DNA of 64,000 bases, from positions 1,364,001 through 1,428,000 of the forward strand of contig CP015604.1 in NCBI GenBank assembly GCA_002284875.1. Direction: 5' to 3'. The stretch comes from Actinobacteria bacterium IMCC26103 (lineage in GTDB: Bacteria > Actinomycetota > Actinomycetes > Nanopelagicales > Nanopelagicaceae). Position 1 is the first letter of the stretch, and each line of letters begins with the position of its first letter. Shown here piece by piece: positions 54,988 to 63,411 of this stretch. Position numbers and translations under genes: made by a program. The notes under the pieces were generated by a model, which did no database searches, was not told where the DNA came from, and worked only from the letters and a program-made list of their open reading frames with translations.

Positions 54988-55176
54988 TTACTGCTTGATA
55001 AAACGTAGCCAAATTAGCCAAAAACTAGAACCTATACCCATGACCAATCCCACAATTAATAGGTATCCAGTTCCAAGAAAATGATCGGCGATAGCGCCGG
55101 CTCCGCCCCAGAAAACTAAACCTGAGATTAGATAGGCAATTATCGACCAGAAAGCTGCTTCATCGTTTACTGCCAT
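54988..55176 (-). CDS. Small membrane protein of the atp operon (AtpZ-like)
   Basis: A 62-residue protein with two helices: FWSIIAYLISGLVFWGGAGAIADHFL and YLLIVGLVMGIGSSFWLIWLRFI. Its place before atpB and the Gly-rich pattern match the small AtpZ/AtpI-type proteins thought to aid c-ring assembly or ion transport. ATG 55176 is preferred because AAAGGGA lies 7 nt upstream; an ATG two codons earlier touches that site. Confidence 0.75.
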   Translation of the reverse strand: MAVNDEAAFWSIIAYLISGLVFWGGAGAIADHFLGTGYLLIVGLVMGIGSSFWLIWLRFIKQ

Positions 55177-55190
55177 ATTCATTCCCTTTT

Positions 55191-55226
55191 ATTCATATTA
55201 TTATTCATATTATTATTCATATTATT
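55191..55226. repeat. 12-bp tandem repeat, three copies, between two atp genes
   Basis: ATTCATATTATT occurs three times in succession at 55191-55202, 55203-55214 and 55215-55226, filling most of the short gap between the AtpI and AtpZ-like genes. Every unit is AT-only apart from one C, and on the minus strand each carries an ATG. Confidence 0.9.
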
Positions 55227-55641
55227 AAGAACCTTCTCCAGGCAATGGTAGGTGCAGTCTTAGTTTAAGGAAAGCCCGTATCTCCCCCGCCAGCCAGGCA
55301 AATGTGATCAGAATCGCAACTATTCCAAAAGTTGTTCTATCTAACCTATCTTCTGGAACTGCATTTACGACAACCAGTAAGAATGCGCCCAATATAACTA
55401 GCTTTGCAAAATAGGAGACCAAAACCAACGCCATGGTTGTAAGCGGATCTAATTTTCGCGAATACTTTGAGATTGCTAAATGTATGCAGAAGAAAATTAG
55501 TACTACAAATTCAGCGAGTATCCCTCCCAGAAGAGCTGATGTGCCACGCCAAATTACAAAGCCGGCAGTTGCTAAAACACCAATAATTGAAGCAGGTGCA
55601 ATCGCACCTTTCCATAATTCAAATTCTGGGGATGAGCTCAT
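55225..55641 (-). CDS. atpI: ATP synthase protein I (AtpI-like)
   Basis: A 138-residue membrane protein with four helices, weakly conserved as usual for AtpI. Its place directly before the ATP synthase genes, together with its length, is the main support. AtpI helps assemble the c ring in some bacteria. The start overlaps the preceding transferase stop by 4 bp; the stop lies in the 12-bp repeat. Confidence 0.8.
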   Translation of the reverse strand: MSSSPEFELWKGAIAPASIIGVLATAGFVIWRGTSALLGGILAEFVVLIFFCIHLAISKYSRKLDPLTTMALVLVSYFAKLVILGAFLLVVVNAVPEDRLDRTTFGIVAILITFAWLAGEIRAFLKLRLHLPLPGEGS

Positions 55642-56714
55642 GCTTTTACTTTACCCTTACTACTAACTAAATATGAAGTCGCAGCTAGGGCTAGAGCAAC
55701 TACGCCTGCAATCCAGAGCGGAGCAAAAGCCGATATCGTCACCGGAAATGCGATAGTGGCAGTCCATAGATACATAATTCCAGCGGTGCGAATCTGCGTA
55801 TTGCCAGCGCGCATTATTCGATGATGTAAATGTTCTTTATCTGACGCGAAAGGTGATTTACCGGCGCGGACTCGGCGAAAGATCGCCAGCGTTAAATCCG
55901 CTAACGGAATTGCAAGAACAGCAAATGGCAATAGCAACGGCAAGAGCGCAGGGCCTAACTTTTCTTCACTGATTGCATTGGGATCAACCTGGCCAGTTAA
56001 GGTAATTGATGAGGCAGCCAGCATTAAACCTAAGAACATCGAACCGGAATCACCCATAAATATTCGAGCAGGGTGTGAGTTATGGGGCAAGAAACCTAAA
56101 CAAACTCCAATTGTTACTGCCGTGATTAGCGATGGCGCACCCGCACGATTAAAGCCATAAACAACTGCTAAAAGGTAAGCAAATGCAAAGAAAGCAGCCC
56201 CTGAAATGGCCACAATTCCAGCGGCTAAACCATCTAACCCATCAATAAAGTTAACTGCATTTATCGTCACTAGAACAACTAAAACGGTAAGTAGCTGTCC
56301 AACGCTTGGTGGCAGCATCGTCACGCCATTTATAGGAAGCCATAAAACTTGAATTCCATAAAGCAATAAGATGCCCGCAGCTAACGCTTGCCCCGCTAAC
56401 TTGGTTATCGCATCTAGCTCAAATTTATCATCGGCCATTCCAAGTAGGACTAGGAAAGTGCCTGCTAAGAAAATTCCCTGCGCATCATGTCCAAAAGATT
56501 TTCCAACCAGAGAAAGATTGCCGGCGATTAAGAAGGTAGCTGACATCGCTAGCCACATGGCAAGTCCACCCCAGCGTGGAGTTGGAATTACATGGATATC
56601 GCGTTTACGGATCTGAGCTATGACTCCAAAATGAAGTGCCCATCGACGGACAAATGGTGTGATGATGTAACAGAGCGCTGCTGCTAGTAGCAGAGTTACT
56701 AGGTACTCGCGCAT
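55638..56714 (-). CDS. wecA: Undecaprenyl-phosphate N-acetylglucosaminyl-1-phosphate transferase (WecA/TagO type)
   Basis: Starts a cell-wall glycopolymer by moving a sugar phosphate from UDP-sugar to the lipid carrier. The 358-residue protein has about eleven helices and the polyprenyl-phosphate transferase motifs: DIHVIPTPRWGGLAM near the N-terminus, LGMADDKFELDAI with the DDxx pair, NAVNFIDGLDGLAAG and IFMGDSGSMFLG. In Mycobacterium the homologue beside the atp operon starts arabinogalactan. UppP at 20788 recycles its lipid carrier. Confidence 0.92.
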   Translation of the reverse strand: MREYLVTLLLAAALCYIITPFVRRWALHFGVIAQIRKRDIHVIPTPRWGGLAMWLAMSATFLIAGNLSLVGKSFGHDAQGIFLAGTFLVLLGMADDKFELDAITKLAGQALAAGILLLYGIQVLWLPINGVTMLPPSVGQLLTVLVVLVTINAVNFIDGLDGLAAGIVAISGAAFFAFAYLLAVVYGFNRAGAPSLITAVTIGVCLGFLPHNSHPARIFMGDSGSMFLGLMLAASSITLTGQVDPNAISEEKLGPALLPLLLPFAVLAIPLADLTLAIFRRVRAGKSPFASDKEHLHHRIMRAGNTQIRTAGIMYLWTATIAFPVTISAFAPLWIAGVVALALAATSYLVSSKGKVKA

Positions 56715-56737
56715 TCAATAACTTCCTAGGATTTTGT

Positions 56738-58003
56738 TTACGCTTGGTAAATTGGGAAGCGTGCAGTAAGGGCGTGGACTTCAGATTTAATCGCCAAATG
56801 TGCTGCTTCATCATCAGTCTTAATTGCGCGCGCAATAAGGGATGCGATGGTTTTCATTTCGGCAACACCCATACCTTGAGTAGTTGTCGCCGGAGTTCCA
56901 ACGCGGATTCCGCTGGTGATTCCAGGCTTTTCTGGATCATAAGGAATCGAATTCTTATTCATAACAATTCCTGCTTGGCCACAGCGCTCATCTGCAACTT
57001 TTCCAGTTACACCAGTACTGCGAATATCCATCAGGGCTAAGTGAGTTTGCGTGCCACCGGAAACTGCGCGCATACCCTCTATTTCCAGCGCTGCAGCAAG
57101 TGCTTGCGCATTAACAATTACATCCTTGGCATACTTTTGGTAGGCCGGTGTTGCACATTCGGCAAGGGCGACTGCTTTGCCAGCTACCGCCGACATGATT
57201 GGTCCACCCTGCATCCCCGGAAAGACTGCCTTATCAATTGCTGCCGCATGTTCAGCCTTGGTCAGGATCATGCCACCGCGTGGACCGCGTAGAACTTTGT
57301 GAGTTGTGAATGAGACAACATCTGCATAAGGAACAGGAGAAGGAATCGCTTTGCCGGCGACAAGGCCGATGAAGTGAGCCGCATCTACCCACATAATTGC
57401 GCCGACCTCATCGCAGATCGCGCGAATCTTTTCAAAATCAATTAGCGATGGATAGGCAGTTGCACCTGAACAGATCATCTTTGGTTTGGTTCGAATTGCA
57501 ATGTCGCGTATCTCGTCATAATCAATTAACTCGTTATCTTGACGAACCCCATATGACTCCACGTTAAACCATTTACCCGAGAAGTTAACTTTCGATCCAT
57601 GAGTTAGGTGGCCACCGTGTGGCAAGGACATGGCAAGGACTGTGTCACCTGGTTTGGTAAAGGCTTGGTAAACCGCGACGTTGGCGCTGGCACCAGAGTG
57701 TGGTTGTACATTGGCATGTTCTGCACCAAATAAAGATTTAGCGCGATCAATGGCGATAATTTCTGCCTTATCTACTTCTTCGCATCCACCGTAATAACGC
57801 TTTCCAGGATAACCCTCGGCATATTTATTGGAAAGCGTTGAACCTAAAGTTGCGAGAACTGCGCGCGAGGTAAAGTTTTCAGATGCAATCAACTGCAAAT
57901 TGGACTGTTGGCGCTTTAACTCCGAGAGCAATACCGCTGCGATATCAGGGTCTTGCTGGCTAAGTAGTGCAAAATCGGGGCCGTAAAATGTCTCTGCGCT
58001 CAT
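56738..58003 (-). CDS. glyA: Serine hydroxymethyltransferase
   Basis: PLP enzyme interconverting serine and glycine with tetrahydrofolate, the main source of one-carbon units. The 421-residue protein has LIASENFTSRAVLATLGS near the start, EGYPGKRYYGGCEEVDKAE, DAAHFIGLVAGK and the cofactor Lys in VVSFTTHKVLRGPRGG. Length is standard. It lies 17 bp after the YrdC-like gene in the same direction, a frequent actinobacterial neighbour. Confidence 0.97.
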   Translation of the reverse strand: MSAETFYGPDFALLSQQDPDIAAVLLSELKRQQSNLQLIASENFTSRAVLATLGSTLSNKYAEGYPGKRYYGGCEEVDKAEIIAIDRAKSLFGAEHANVQPHSGASANVAVYQAFTKPGDTVLAMSLPHGGHLTHGSKVNFSGKWFNVESYGVRQDNELIDYDEIRDIAIRTKPKMICSGATAYPSLIDFEKIRAICDEVGAIMWVDAAHFIGLVAGKAIPSPVPYADVVSFTTHKVLRGPRGGMILTKAEHAAAIDKAVFPGMQGGPIMSAVAGKAVALAECATPAYQKYAKDVIVNAQALAAALEIEGMRAVSGGTQTHLALMDIRSTGVTGKVADERCGQAGIVMNKNSIPYDPEKPGITSGIRVGTPATTTQGMGVAEMKTIASLIARAIKTDDEAAHLAIKSEVHALTARFPIYQA

Positions 58004-58020
58004 GCGCGCAAGCCTAAGCC

Positions 58021-58662
58021 TTACTCGTGAGAAATGTCGGGTACGAGGGCTGTGATTTTGCTCAGTGAGATTGCGCCTTGGCGCGTGATGCGAGATCGGA
58101 TTCCGGTCAGATCTATGACAGTACTTGGGGCGCCTGCGGGCAGAGCCCCAGCCGTAAAGATGGCAGCGACTTCAGAATCTAAGTATGAAATATCCGCCGA
58201 ATCACTTATCGCAGTTTTCCCAGCTAAGGCGGCGCTTGCAACAGCGACGGGGCCAGATTTCTTTAACACATCCAAGATAAATTCTGAATTTGGAATTCGT
58301 ACGTTAATTTGATCAAGAGTATTTCCATCTCCCAAATCCCAGTTCAGGCCAGCTTGTGGTTTGAGATTTAAAGATAGAAGCCCAGGCCAAAAATTCTCCA
58401 TTAACGCTCGCGCATCTGCCGAGATACTTCGGGCAATGCCATCTATTGAATCGCGGCTAGCAATTGCAACTTGCGCAGCAACACCCAGCGGATCACCGCG
58501 CAATACATGTAATGCACGAACTGCATCGTGGAAGAAAGCATCTGCAATTAGTGCATAGCTATGTTCTAGTGGCGCCACAATGACATAACCATCTTTCAGG
58601 GCAGTAATTGCTGTCGCAACGTGTTCTGCCAAGTCACCTTGTGCAAGTTCGTAGCGCGCCAT
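58021..58662 (-). CDS. YrdC/Sua5-like protein with degenerate active-site motifs
   Basis: A 213-residue protein whose fold and operon position match TsaC/Sua5, which makes threonylcarbamoyl-AMP for t6A in tRNA. But the conserved motifs are altered: VAPLEHSYALIADAF stands where LPTDTVYGLGADAF is expected, the KxR pair has become VLRGDP, and SSAN is ASAA. The FWPGLLSL segment, WDLGD, and VRIP remain. It may have lost activity or changed substrate, or act beside a second copy elsewhere. It starts the base after the prmC stop. Confidence 0.8.
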   Translation of the reverse strand: MARYELAQGDLAEHVATAITALKDGYVIVAPLEHSYALIADAFFHDAVRALHVLRGDPLGVAAQVAIASRDSIDGIARSISADARALMENFWPGLLSLNLKPQAGLNWDLGDGNTLDQINVRIPNSEFILDVLKKSGPVAVASAALAGKTAISDSADISYLDSEVAAIFTAGALPAGAPSTVIDLTGIRSRITRQGAISLSKITALVPDISHE

Positions 58663-59526
58663 TTATTTCCTAACCGCAGATGTCCAACGGGGACGCCCAG
58701 TTAAATCTTGATGCAGAGCCATGTCAATGAATTCGCGTGATAGCAGCGCATCAATTGCCGCGCCTTGTTCTTCGGTATGTTCTATTGCCAAGACTCCCCC
58801 GCGCTTTAATAAGCGAGCTGCGGCATCGATAAAGAGTTTCGGTAGTTCTAATCCGGTTGCTCCGCCAAAGAGCGCGATATGTGGCTCGTGTTCTGCGACA
58901 TCGCGCGGCAAGGATTGTTGATCTCGAATATATGGTGGGTTGGCAATAACAATGTCGCATTTCACGCCAGGTAATACATCTGCCACATCACCTGCTACAA
59001 CTCGTACATTTTCGGAAATCTTTGCCACATTTTTCTTTAGCCAGGTGATCGCGTCTTCACTTTTCTCTACTGCGATTACCCGCGAACGTGGCGCTTCTGT
59101 GGCAATTGCCAGCGCAAGTGCCCCAGAACCGGAACCTAGGTCAATTACCGAAATCTCACCGTCAACGGTCTGTTCTAAATTTGCGATGTGGGTAAGTACT
59201 GCATCAACCAATAATTCACTTTCGGGACGGGGAACTAATACGCCAGGGCCAACTTCGATCTCTAGGTGTCTGAAGTAAGCAATACCAGTTAGATATTGCA
59301 ACGGTTCATGAGAAGCGCGACGGGAAATCAACTTGGCGAAGGTATCTTCGATAACGCCGAAATCACCGAGTGATTTTAAAGTTGCATCTAACTTAACCGA
59401 GTTATGTAGATCCATCCGCGAGATTCCAAGAACATAAGCAAATAAGTGCTCAGCATCGATTTCTTGAATATCAGCTGCCGCCAGCCGTTCTTTGGCTGAA
59501 CGCAGTAGAGGTTTGATATCGCTCAT
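58663..59526 (-). CDS. prmC: Peptide chain release factor N5-glutamine methyltransferase
   Basis: Methylates the Gln of the GGQ motif in release factors, the product of the next gene upstream being one substrate. The 287 residues comprise an N-terminal helical domain (about 1-80) and a SAM-dependent methyltransferase domain with VIDLGSGSGALALAIA and the catalytic NPPY in CDIVIANPPYIRDQ. Length is normal. The gap to prfA is 15 bp. Confidence 0.97.
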   Translation of the reverse strand: MSDIKPLLRSAKERLAAADIQEIDAEHLFAYVLGISRMDLHNSVKLDATLKSLGDFGVIEDTFAKLISRRASHEPLQYLTGIAYFRHLEIEVGPGVLVPRPESELLVDAVLTHIANLEQTVDGEISVIDLGSGSGALALAIATEAPRSRVIAVEKSEDAITWLKKNVAKISENVRVVAGDVADVLPGVKCDIVIANPPYIRDQQSLPRDVAEHEPHIALFGGATGLELPKLFIDAAARLLKRGGVLAIEHTEEQGAAIDALLSREFIDMALHQDLTGRPRWTSAVRK

Positions 59527-59541
59527 TGTGATTGGCCGGAA

Positions 59542-60624
59542 TTAATTAGTTGAGGAAAGTTTCGCGGCTTTATCAGCATCTAATAGCGCCTGAACAACAT
59601 CATCTAGCTCGCCATTTAATACCGAATCCAAGTTATTAGATTTGTAATTTACGCGGTGATCGCTCAAACGGTTTTCTGGGTAGTTATAGGTGCGGATTCG
59701 TTCTGAGCGATCGACTGTGCGCACTTGGCTCTTACGTTCGGCCATCGCGGCGGCTTCCGCTTTCTCCTGGGCATCTGCCAATAAACGAGCGCGCAAGATA
59801 CGTAGCGCTGACTCTTTATTTTGCAGCTGTGACTTTTCATTCTGACAAGAGACAACGATTCCGGTTGGAACGTGGGTTAAACGCACCGCGGAATCTGTCG
59901 TGTTAACAGATTGTCCGCCCGGACCTGAAGAACGATAAACATCTACGCGTACATCGTTCATATTTAGCTCAACGTCTACTTCTTCTGCTTCCGGCAATAC
60001 AAGTACGCCAGCAGCTGATGTGTGGATACGCCCTTGGCTCTCAGTTTCGGGAACGCGTTGCACGCGATGCACACCACCTTCAAATTTCAAACGTGCATAA
60101 GGAGTCGTTCCAGGTTCTGGAGTTCCCTTGGATTTAATCGCCATCGAAATATCTTTATAACCACCAAGATCTGATTCGGTCATATCGATGATCTCAACTT
60201 TCCAATTCCGCTTTTCGGCATAGCGCTGATACATGCGGACTAAATCTCCAGCAAAGAGCGCAGATTCATCGCCACCTGCTCCAGCTTTGACTTCAATAAT
60301 TACATCGCGATCATCATTGGGATCACGCGGCAGCAATAACTCTTCTAATTTATCTGCGGCTAGCTCAACGGCTGCTTCCATCGCGGGAATCTCAGTTGCA
60401 AATGATTCATCTTCCGCAGCCATTTCTTTTGCTGCTTCTAAATCATCTGCAGCAGATTTCCAAGCGTTAAAGCCGGCAACAACTGGACCTAATTGGGCAT
60501 AGCGCCGACCTAGCTGACGAGCCTTGCCTTGATCTTCATGGATCGAAGGATCAGCCATCTGCTTTTCAAGCACTTGATATTCGCGCACCATTTCATGTGC
60601 GGATGCAAAGCGATCATTACTCAT
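59542..60624 (-). CDS. prfA: Peptide chain release factor 1
   Basis: Recognises UAA and UAG stop codons. The 360-residue protein has the tripeptide recognition region ([24 protein letters not shown] with the PxT-type PET) and the hydrolysis motif [16 protein letters not shown]-terminal helical domain 1 is present. The chain is full length. Confidence 0.97.
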   Translation of the reverse strand: MSNDRFASAHEMVREYQVLEKQMADPSIHEDQGKARQLGRRYAQLGPVVAGFNAWKSAADDLEAAKEMAAEDESFATEIPAMEAAVELAADKLEELLLPRDPNDDRDVIIEVKAGAGGDESALFAGDLVRMYQRYAEKRNWKVEIIDMTESDLGGYKDISMAIKSKGTPEPGTTPYARLKFEGGVHRVQRVPETESQGRIHTSAAGVLVLPEAEEVDVELNMNDVRVDVYRSSGPGGQSVNTTDSAVRLTHVPTGIVVSCQNEKSQLQNKESALRILRARLLADAQEKAEAAAMAERKSQVRTVDRSERIRTYNYPENRLSDHRVNYKSNNLDSVLNGELDDVVQALLDADKAAKLSSTN

Positions 60625-60672
60625 CTGGCTTCTCCCTTCTCTTAGCTAATATTCCTTCATTGAGATAAAAAT

Positions 60673-60717
60673 AAAGAGACCGCGCCGCAACCTTTACGGC
60701 TGCGATGCGGTCTCTTT
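60673..60717 (-). terminator. Intrinsic terminator of rpmE
   Basis: AAAGAGACCGC (60673-60683) and GCGGTCTCTTT (60707-60717) form an 11-bp stem with inner pairing GCCG/CGGC. On the minus strand ATTTTTATC follows. It lies 6 nt after the rpmE stop and separates it from prfA. Confidence 0.9.
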
Positions 60718-60723
60718 AAAAAG

Positions 60724-60957
60724 CTACTTAGCTGCTGCGTTCTGTGACTTTGACTTATCTCCGAAGCGCTCTTCGAACTTGGCGACGCGTCCACCAGTAT
60801 CGAGGATGCGCTGCTTGCCGGTGTAGAACGGGTGGCAGACTGAACAAACTTCAACGTAGATAGATCCGCTGGCAACTGTTGAGCGGGTTACAAACTTTTC
60901 ACCGCAACCACAAGTTACTTGGGTCTCTTTATATTCTGGGTGGATCTCTGGCTTCAT
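60724..60957 (-). CDS. rpmE: 50S ribosomal protein L31 (zinc-binding form)
   Basis: Ribosomal protein bL31, 77 residues. The zinc ligands are present (TCGCGEKF, then [14 protein letters not shown]), so this is the C+ form made when zinc is adequate. [11 protein letters not shown] and [23 protein letters not shown] are family hallmarks. AAAAGGAAAAAG lies just before the ATG. It is followed by an intrinsic terminator. Confidence 0.97.
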   Translation of the reverse strand: MKPEIHPEYKETQVTCGCGEKFVTRSTVASGSIYVEVCSVCHPFYTGKQRILDTGGRVAKFEERFGDKSKSQNAAAK

Positions 60958-61050
60958 TCTTTTTCCTTTTCATTGGCTGGGTCCGCCATTAGCGGTGAAC
61001 CAGGTCATAACCACGTTATGTAGTGATAGGCGCTAATCCTCTCGCGAAAT

Positions 61051-61101
61051 GAGTAATCCGCAAAATCCGTGCGGGGGACGCACAGATTTTGCGGATTACT
61101 C
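61051..61101. other. Very long perfect hairpin downstream of the secreted-protein gene
   Basis: A 17-bp perfect arm (61051-61067 with 61085-61101) continues, after one unpaired base on each side, into a 5-bp GTGCG/CGCAC stem and a 5-nt loop. No T-run follows on either side. It lies 24 nt after the gene at 61126 and about 95 nt before rpmE, the likely 3' end of that transcript; an intrinsic terminator would normally need a T-run, so an mRNA stabiliser or a mobile palindrome are alternatives. Confidence 0.85.
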
Positions 61102-61125
61102 TCCCTATATCCCTCGATAGAAAAA

Positions 61126-61530
61126 CTATGCCTTTGGCGCAGCTGACGCCTTTGGGGCTGGCGTTTCCTTAGCTGGCTTGGCTGGCTTGGCTGGTTTCAC
61201 CAAAGCCGCCAGAGCTGCTTTGGCAGTTGCATCTGCTGCTGCAACTGCTGCTTTACGTGCATCTTTAGCTGCTTGTAATTGGGCATCAGTTGTCACGCTT
61301 GCAAGAGCTGCTTGGAAATCAGCTAGCGCTTTTGCATTTGCGGCACGGCGAGCATCAACGATGGCACGGTGTGCACTTACATAAGTATTCATCTGCGATT
61401 GGAAGGTTGCTTGTGCTTGCGCGCGCGCAATAGCGGCATCCTTTGTATCAGCAGCAATTGCTGTTGTAGCTCCACCAACAAGTGAAGTCGCGATTAGAGC
61501 TGCACTTAGAAATTTCTTAGTAGAAAGCAT
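61126..61530 (-). CDS. Small secreted Ala/Lys-rich helical protein
   Basis: A 134-residue exported protein with a Sec signal (KKFLSAALIATSLVGGATTAIAA). The mature part is almost entirely charged-and-Ala helix (residues of about 30-110, rich in AKA/ADA patterns), ending in a Lys/Pro/Ala tail (KPAKPAKPAKETPAPK) that could contact the wall. I recognise no family. ATG 61530 is chosen because AGGAG lies 8 nt upstream; a TTG six bases earlier is possible. The 11-bp repeats upstream resemble the PHO boxes of the pst region, suggesting phosphate-dependent expression. Confidence 0.75.
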   Translation of the reverse strand: MLSTKKFLSAALIATSLVGGATTAIAADTKDAAIARAQAQATFQSQMNTYVSAHRAIVDARRAANAKALADFQAALASVTTDAQLQAAKDARKAAVAAADATAKAALAALVKPAKPAKPAKETPAPKASAAPKA

Positions 61531-61591
61531 TTTCAATCTCCTCTTTCGCCCGCCTGGTGGTTGGCTGATAAGGAGATATTGCGGTGTGACC

Positions 61592-61631
61592 TTGTGAAGA
61601 CTTTGTGAAAGCCTTGCGGTGGCGCGGTGAA
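61592..61631 (-). promoter_or_regulatory. PHO-box-like direct repeats before the secreted-protein gene
   Basis: TTGTGAA at 61592-61598 and 61603-61609 are exactly 11 bp apart, followed at the same spacing by TTGCGGT (61614-61620) and CGGTGAA (61625-61631). The GTGAA core and the 11-bp period are shared with the repeats at 17769-17786. A CAATAT -10-like hexamer on the minus strand lies 10 bp closer to the gene. Confidence 0.65.
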
Positions 61632-61648
61632 GTTAGCGAACTTTGGGC

Positions 61649-63247
61649 TTAGCCCTCGTTTGGACCAGAAGTTGTCTTCTGGATCTGCATCAAGAACTCG
61701 ACGTTGGACTTAGTGCCCTTCATCTTCTCGAGCAAGAGCTCAAGAGCCGCTTGTGGTTCAAGGGCGTGCAATACACGACGGAGCTTCCAAACAATATTGA
61801 GTTCTTCAGTACCCATAAGAATTTCTTCCTTACGTGTACCAGATGCAACTACGTTAACTGCTGGGAAGATGCGCTTATCAGCCATACGGCGATCAAGAAT
61901 AAGCTCCATATTTCCGGTGCCCTTGAACTCTTCGAAGATAACTTCATCCATACGAGAGCCGGTATCAACCAAAGCTGTTGCCAGAATTGTTAGCGATCCG
62001 CCATCTTCAATATTACGTGCTGCACCAAAGAACTTCTTTGGTGGATATAACGCAGCAGAGTCAACGCCACCCGAAAGGATGCGACCTGATGCAGGAGCTG
62101 CGATGTTATATGCGCGACCTAAACGAGTAATTGAATCGAGCAACACAACAACGTCGTGGCCGAGTTCAACTAAGCGCTTGGCGCGCTCGATCGCAAGTTC
62201 GGCAATCGTGGTGTGATCATCTGCGGGACGATCGAATGTCGAAGCAATAACTTCGCCTTTAACAGAGCGCTGCATATCGGTAACTTCTTCTGGGCGCTCA
62301 TCAACTAGAACCACCATCAAGTGACACTCAGGGTTATTGGTTGTGATCGCGTTAGCGATTGCCTGCAAGACCATGGTCTTACCAGCCTTTGGAGGCGAAA
62401 CAATAAGTCCGCGCTGTCCTTTACCAATTGGCGCAATCAGATCGATTACGCGTGTAGTCAAAATATTTGGTTCAGTTTCCAGGCGCAGGCGCTCTTGTGG
62501 GTAGAGAGGTACCAACTTGCCGAATTCCACGCGCCCGCGCGCTTCATCAGGAGTTACTCCATTGATTGTTTCTAGAGTAATTAGCGGGTTGTACTTCTGA
62601 CGTTGCTCACCTTCACGAGCCTGACGCACCTGACCGGTAACAACATCGCCCTTGCGAAGTCCGTATTTACGAACTTGTTGCTGCGAGACATAAATATCGT
62701 TTGGCCCAGGCAAGTAACCACCTGTACGGATAAATGAGAAGTTATCCATGATGTCAACGAGACCACCGACTGGAACTAATACATCATCTTCGCCGATAAC
62801 AGGTTCGCGTTCTTCACGTGGTCCACGATCGCGATTACGGTCACGGCCACGATTGCGGTCACGGCCACGTCCCCGATCGCGACCGGCAAAGTTACGGTCG
62901 TTATCGCGTGGGCCATTGTCATGGTTATCGTCTGAACCTTCGCCATCGCCGTCATCATCATTTGAGTTGCCACTTGAATTATTCTGTGAGCTTTCACGGC
63001 TGGAATTCTTTTTAGCATTACGCGCTTCGCGGCGGGCTTCGCGTTCGGCTTTTGCAGCCTCGCGATTTGCCGCCTGTAAATCTGCGATCGCAGTTACTAG
63101 CGCATCTTTCTTTAACTTGGTTGCACCATCAATACCTAACTGTGCAGCAACTTCTTTTAACTTAGGAAGGCTCATTGCCGCTAGTTCTGGACTATTTGAA
63201 CGGATTGGTTCAGCGTCCTTAACTTGATCGTTATCTTGATCTGTCAT
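61649..63247 (-). CDS. rho: Transcription termination factor Rho
   Basis: Hexameric RNA helicase that ends transcription. The 532 residues have a Rho-N domain (SLPKLKEVAAQLGIDGATKLKKDAL), then a disordered Arg/Asp/Gly/Asn insertion (about residues 65-150) as in other actinobacterial Rho proteins. The RNA-binding OB fold follows (DIMDNFSFIRTGGYLPGPNDIYVS), then the ATPase with Walker A VSPPKAGKTMVLQAI, Walker B VVLLDSITRLGRAYN and the Q/R-loop region. The second RNA site is in ILSGGVDSAALYPPKKFFGAAR. Note that bicyclomycin-site residues lie within these last motifs. Transcribed from its own leader. Confidence 0.97.
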   Translation of the reverse strand: MTDQDNDQVKDAEPIRSNSPELAAMSLPKLKEVAAQLGIDGATKLKKDALVTAIADLQAANREAAKAEREARREARNAKKNSSRESSQNNSSGNSNDDDGDGEGSDDNHDNGPRDNDRNFAGRDRGRGRDRNRGRDRNRDRGPREEREPVIGEDDVLVPVGGLVDIMDNFSFIRTGGYLPGPNDIYVSQQQVRKYGLRKGDVVTGQVRQAREGEQRQKYNPLITLETINGVTPDEARGRVEFGKLVPLYPQERLRLETEPNILTTRVIDLIAPIGKGQRGLIVSPPKAGKTMVLQAIANAITTNNPECHLMVVLVDERPEEVTDMQRSVKGEVIASTFDRPADDHTTIAELAIERAKRLVELGHDVVVLLDSITRLGRAYNIAAPASGRILSGGVDSAALYPPKKFFGAARNIEDGGSLTILATALVDTGSRMDEVIFEEFKGTGNMELILDRRMADKRIFPAVNVVASGTRKEEILMGTEELNIVWKLRRVLHALEPQAALELLLEKMKGTKSNVEFLMQIQKTTSGPNEG

Positions 63248-63272
63248 CTCTATCTTTTCATTTGGGGCTTCG

Positions 63273-63294
63273 TCTACGAGCGTGAGTTCGTAGA
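63273..63294 (-). promoter_or_regulatory. Hairpin in the rho leader
   Basis: TCTACGA (63273-63279) and TCGTAGA (63288-63294) form a 7-bp stem, extendable by AAGC/GCTT past a bulge, 26 nt before the rho ATG. The 164-bp space between thrB and rho holds no frame of note; rho leaders often carry self-regulation, which would fit, and thrB transcription could also end here. Confidence 0.45.
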
Positions 63295-63411
63295 AGCAAA
63301 AAGCCTAGTTATTTGGAATTGGTTACCTGCCGACTTTCACCGTAACTTCCGGCTGAGCAAGTGGGCTAACCATAGCACCCCGCACGGGCAGGCTGCAAAA
63401 TTCGAGTCTGG

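Noticed and set aside
61051-61101. The long palindrome as a dif/XerCD site
   Set aside because: dif sites are about 28 bp with two 11-bp arms and a 6-bp centre; arm length and sequence do not fit.
62770-63020. Arg/Asp/His repeat frames antisense to rho as a separate gene
   Set aside because: They are the complement of the low-complexity insertion in Rho, which is expected in actinobacteria.
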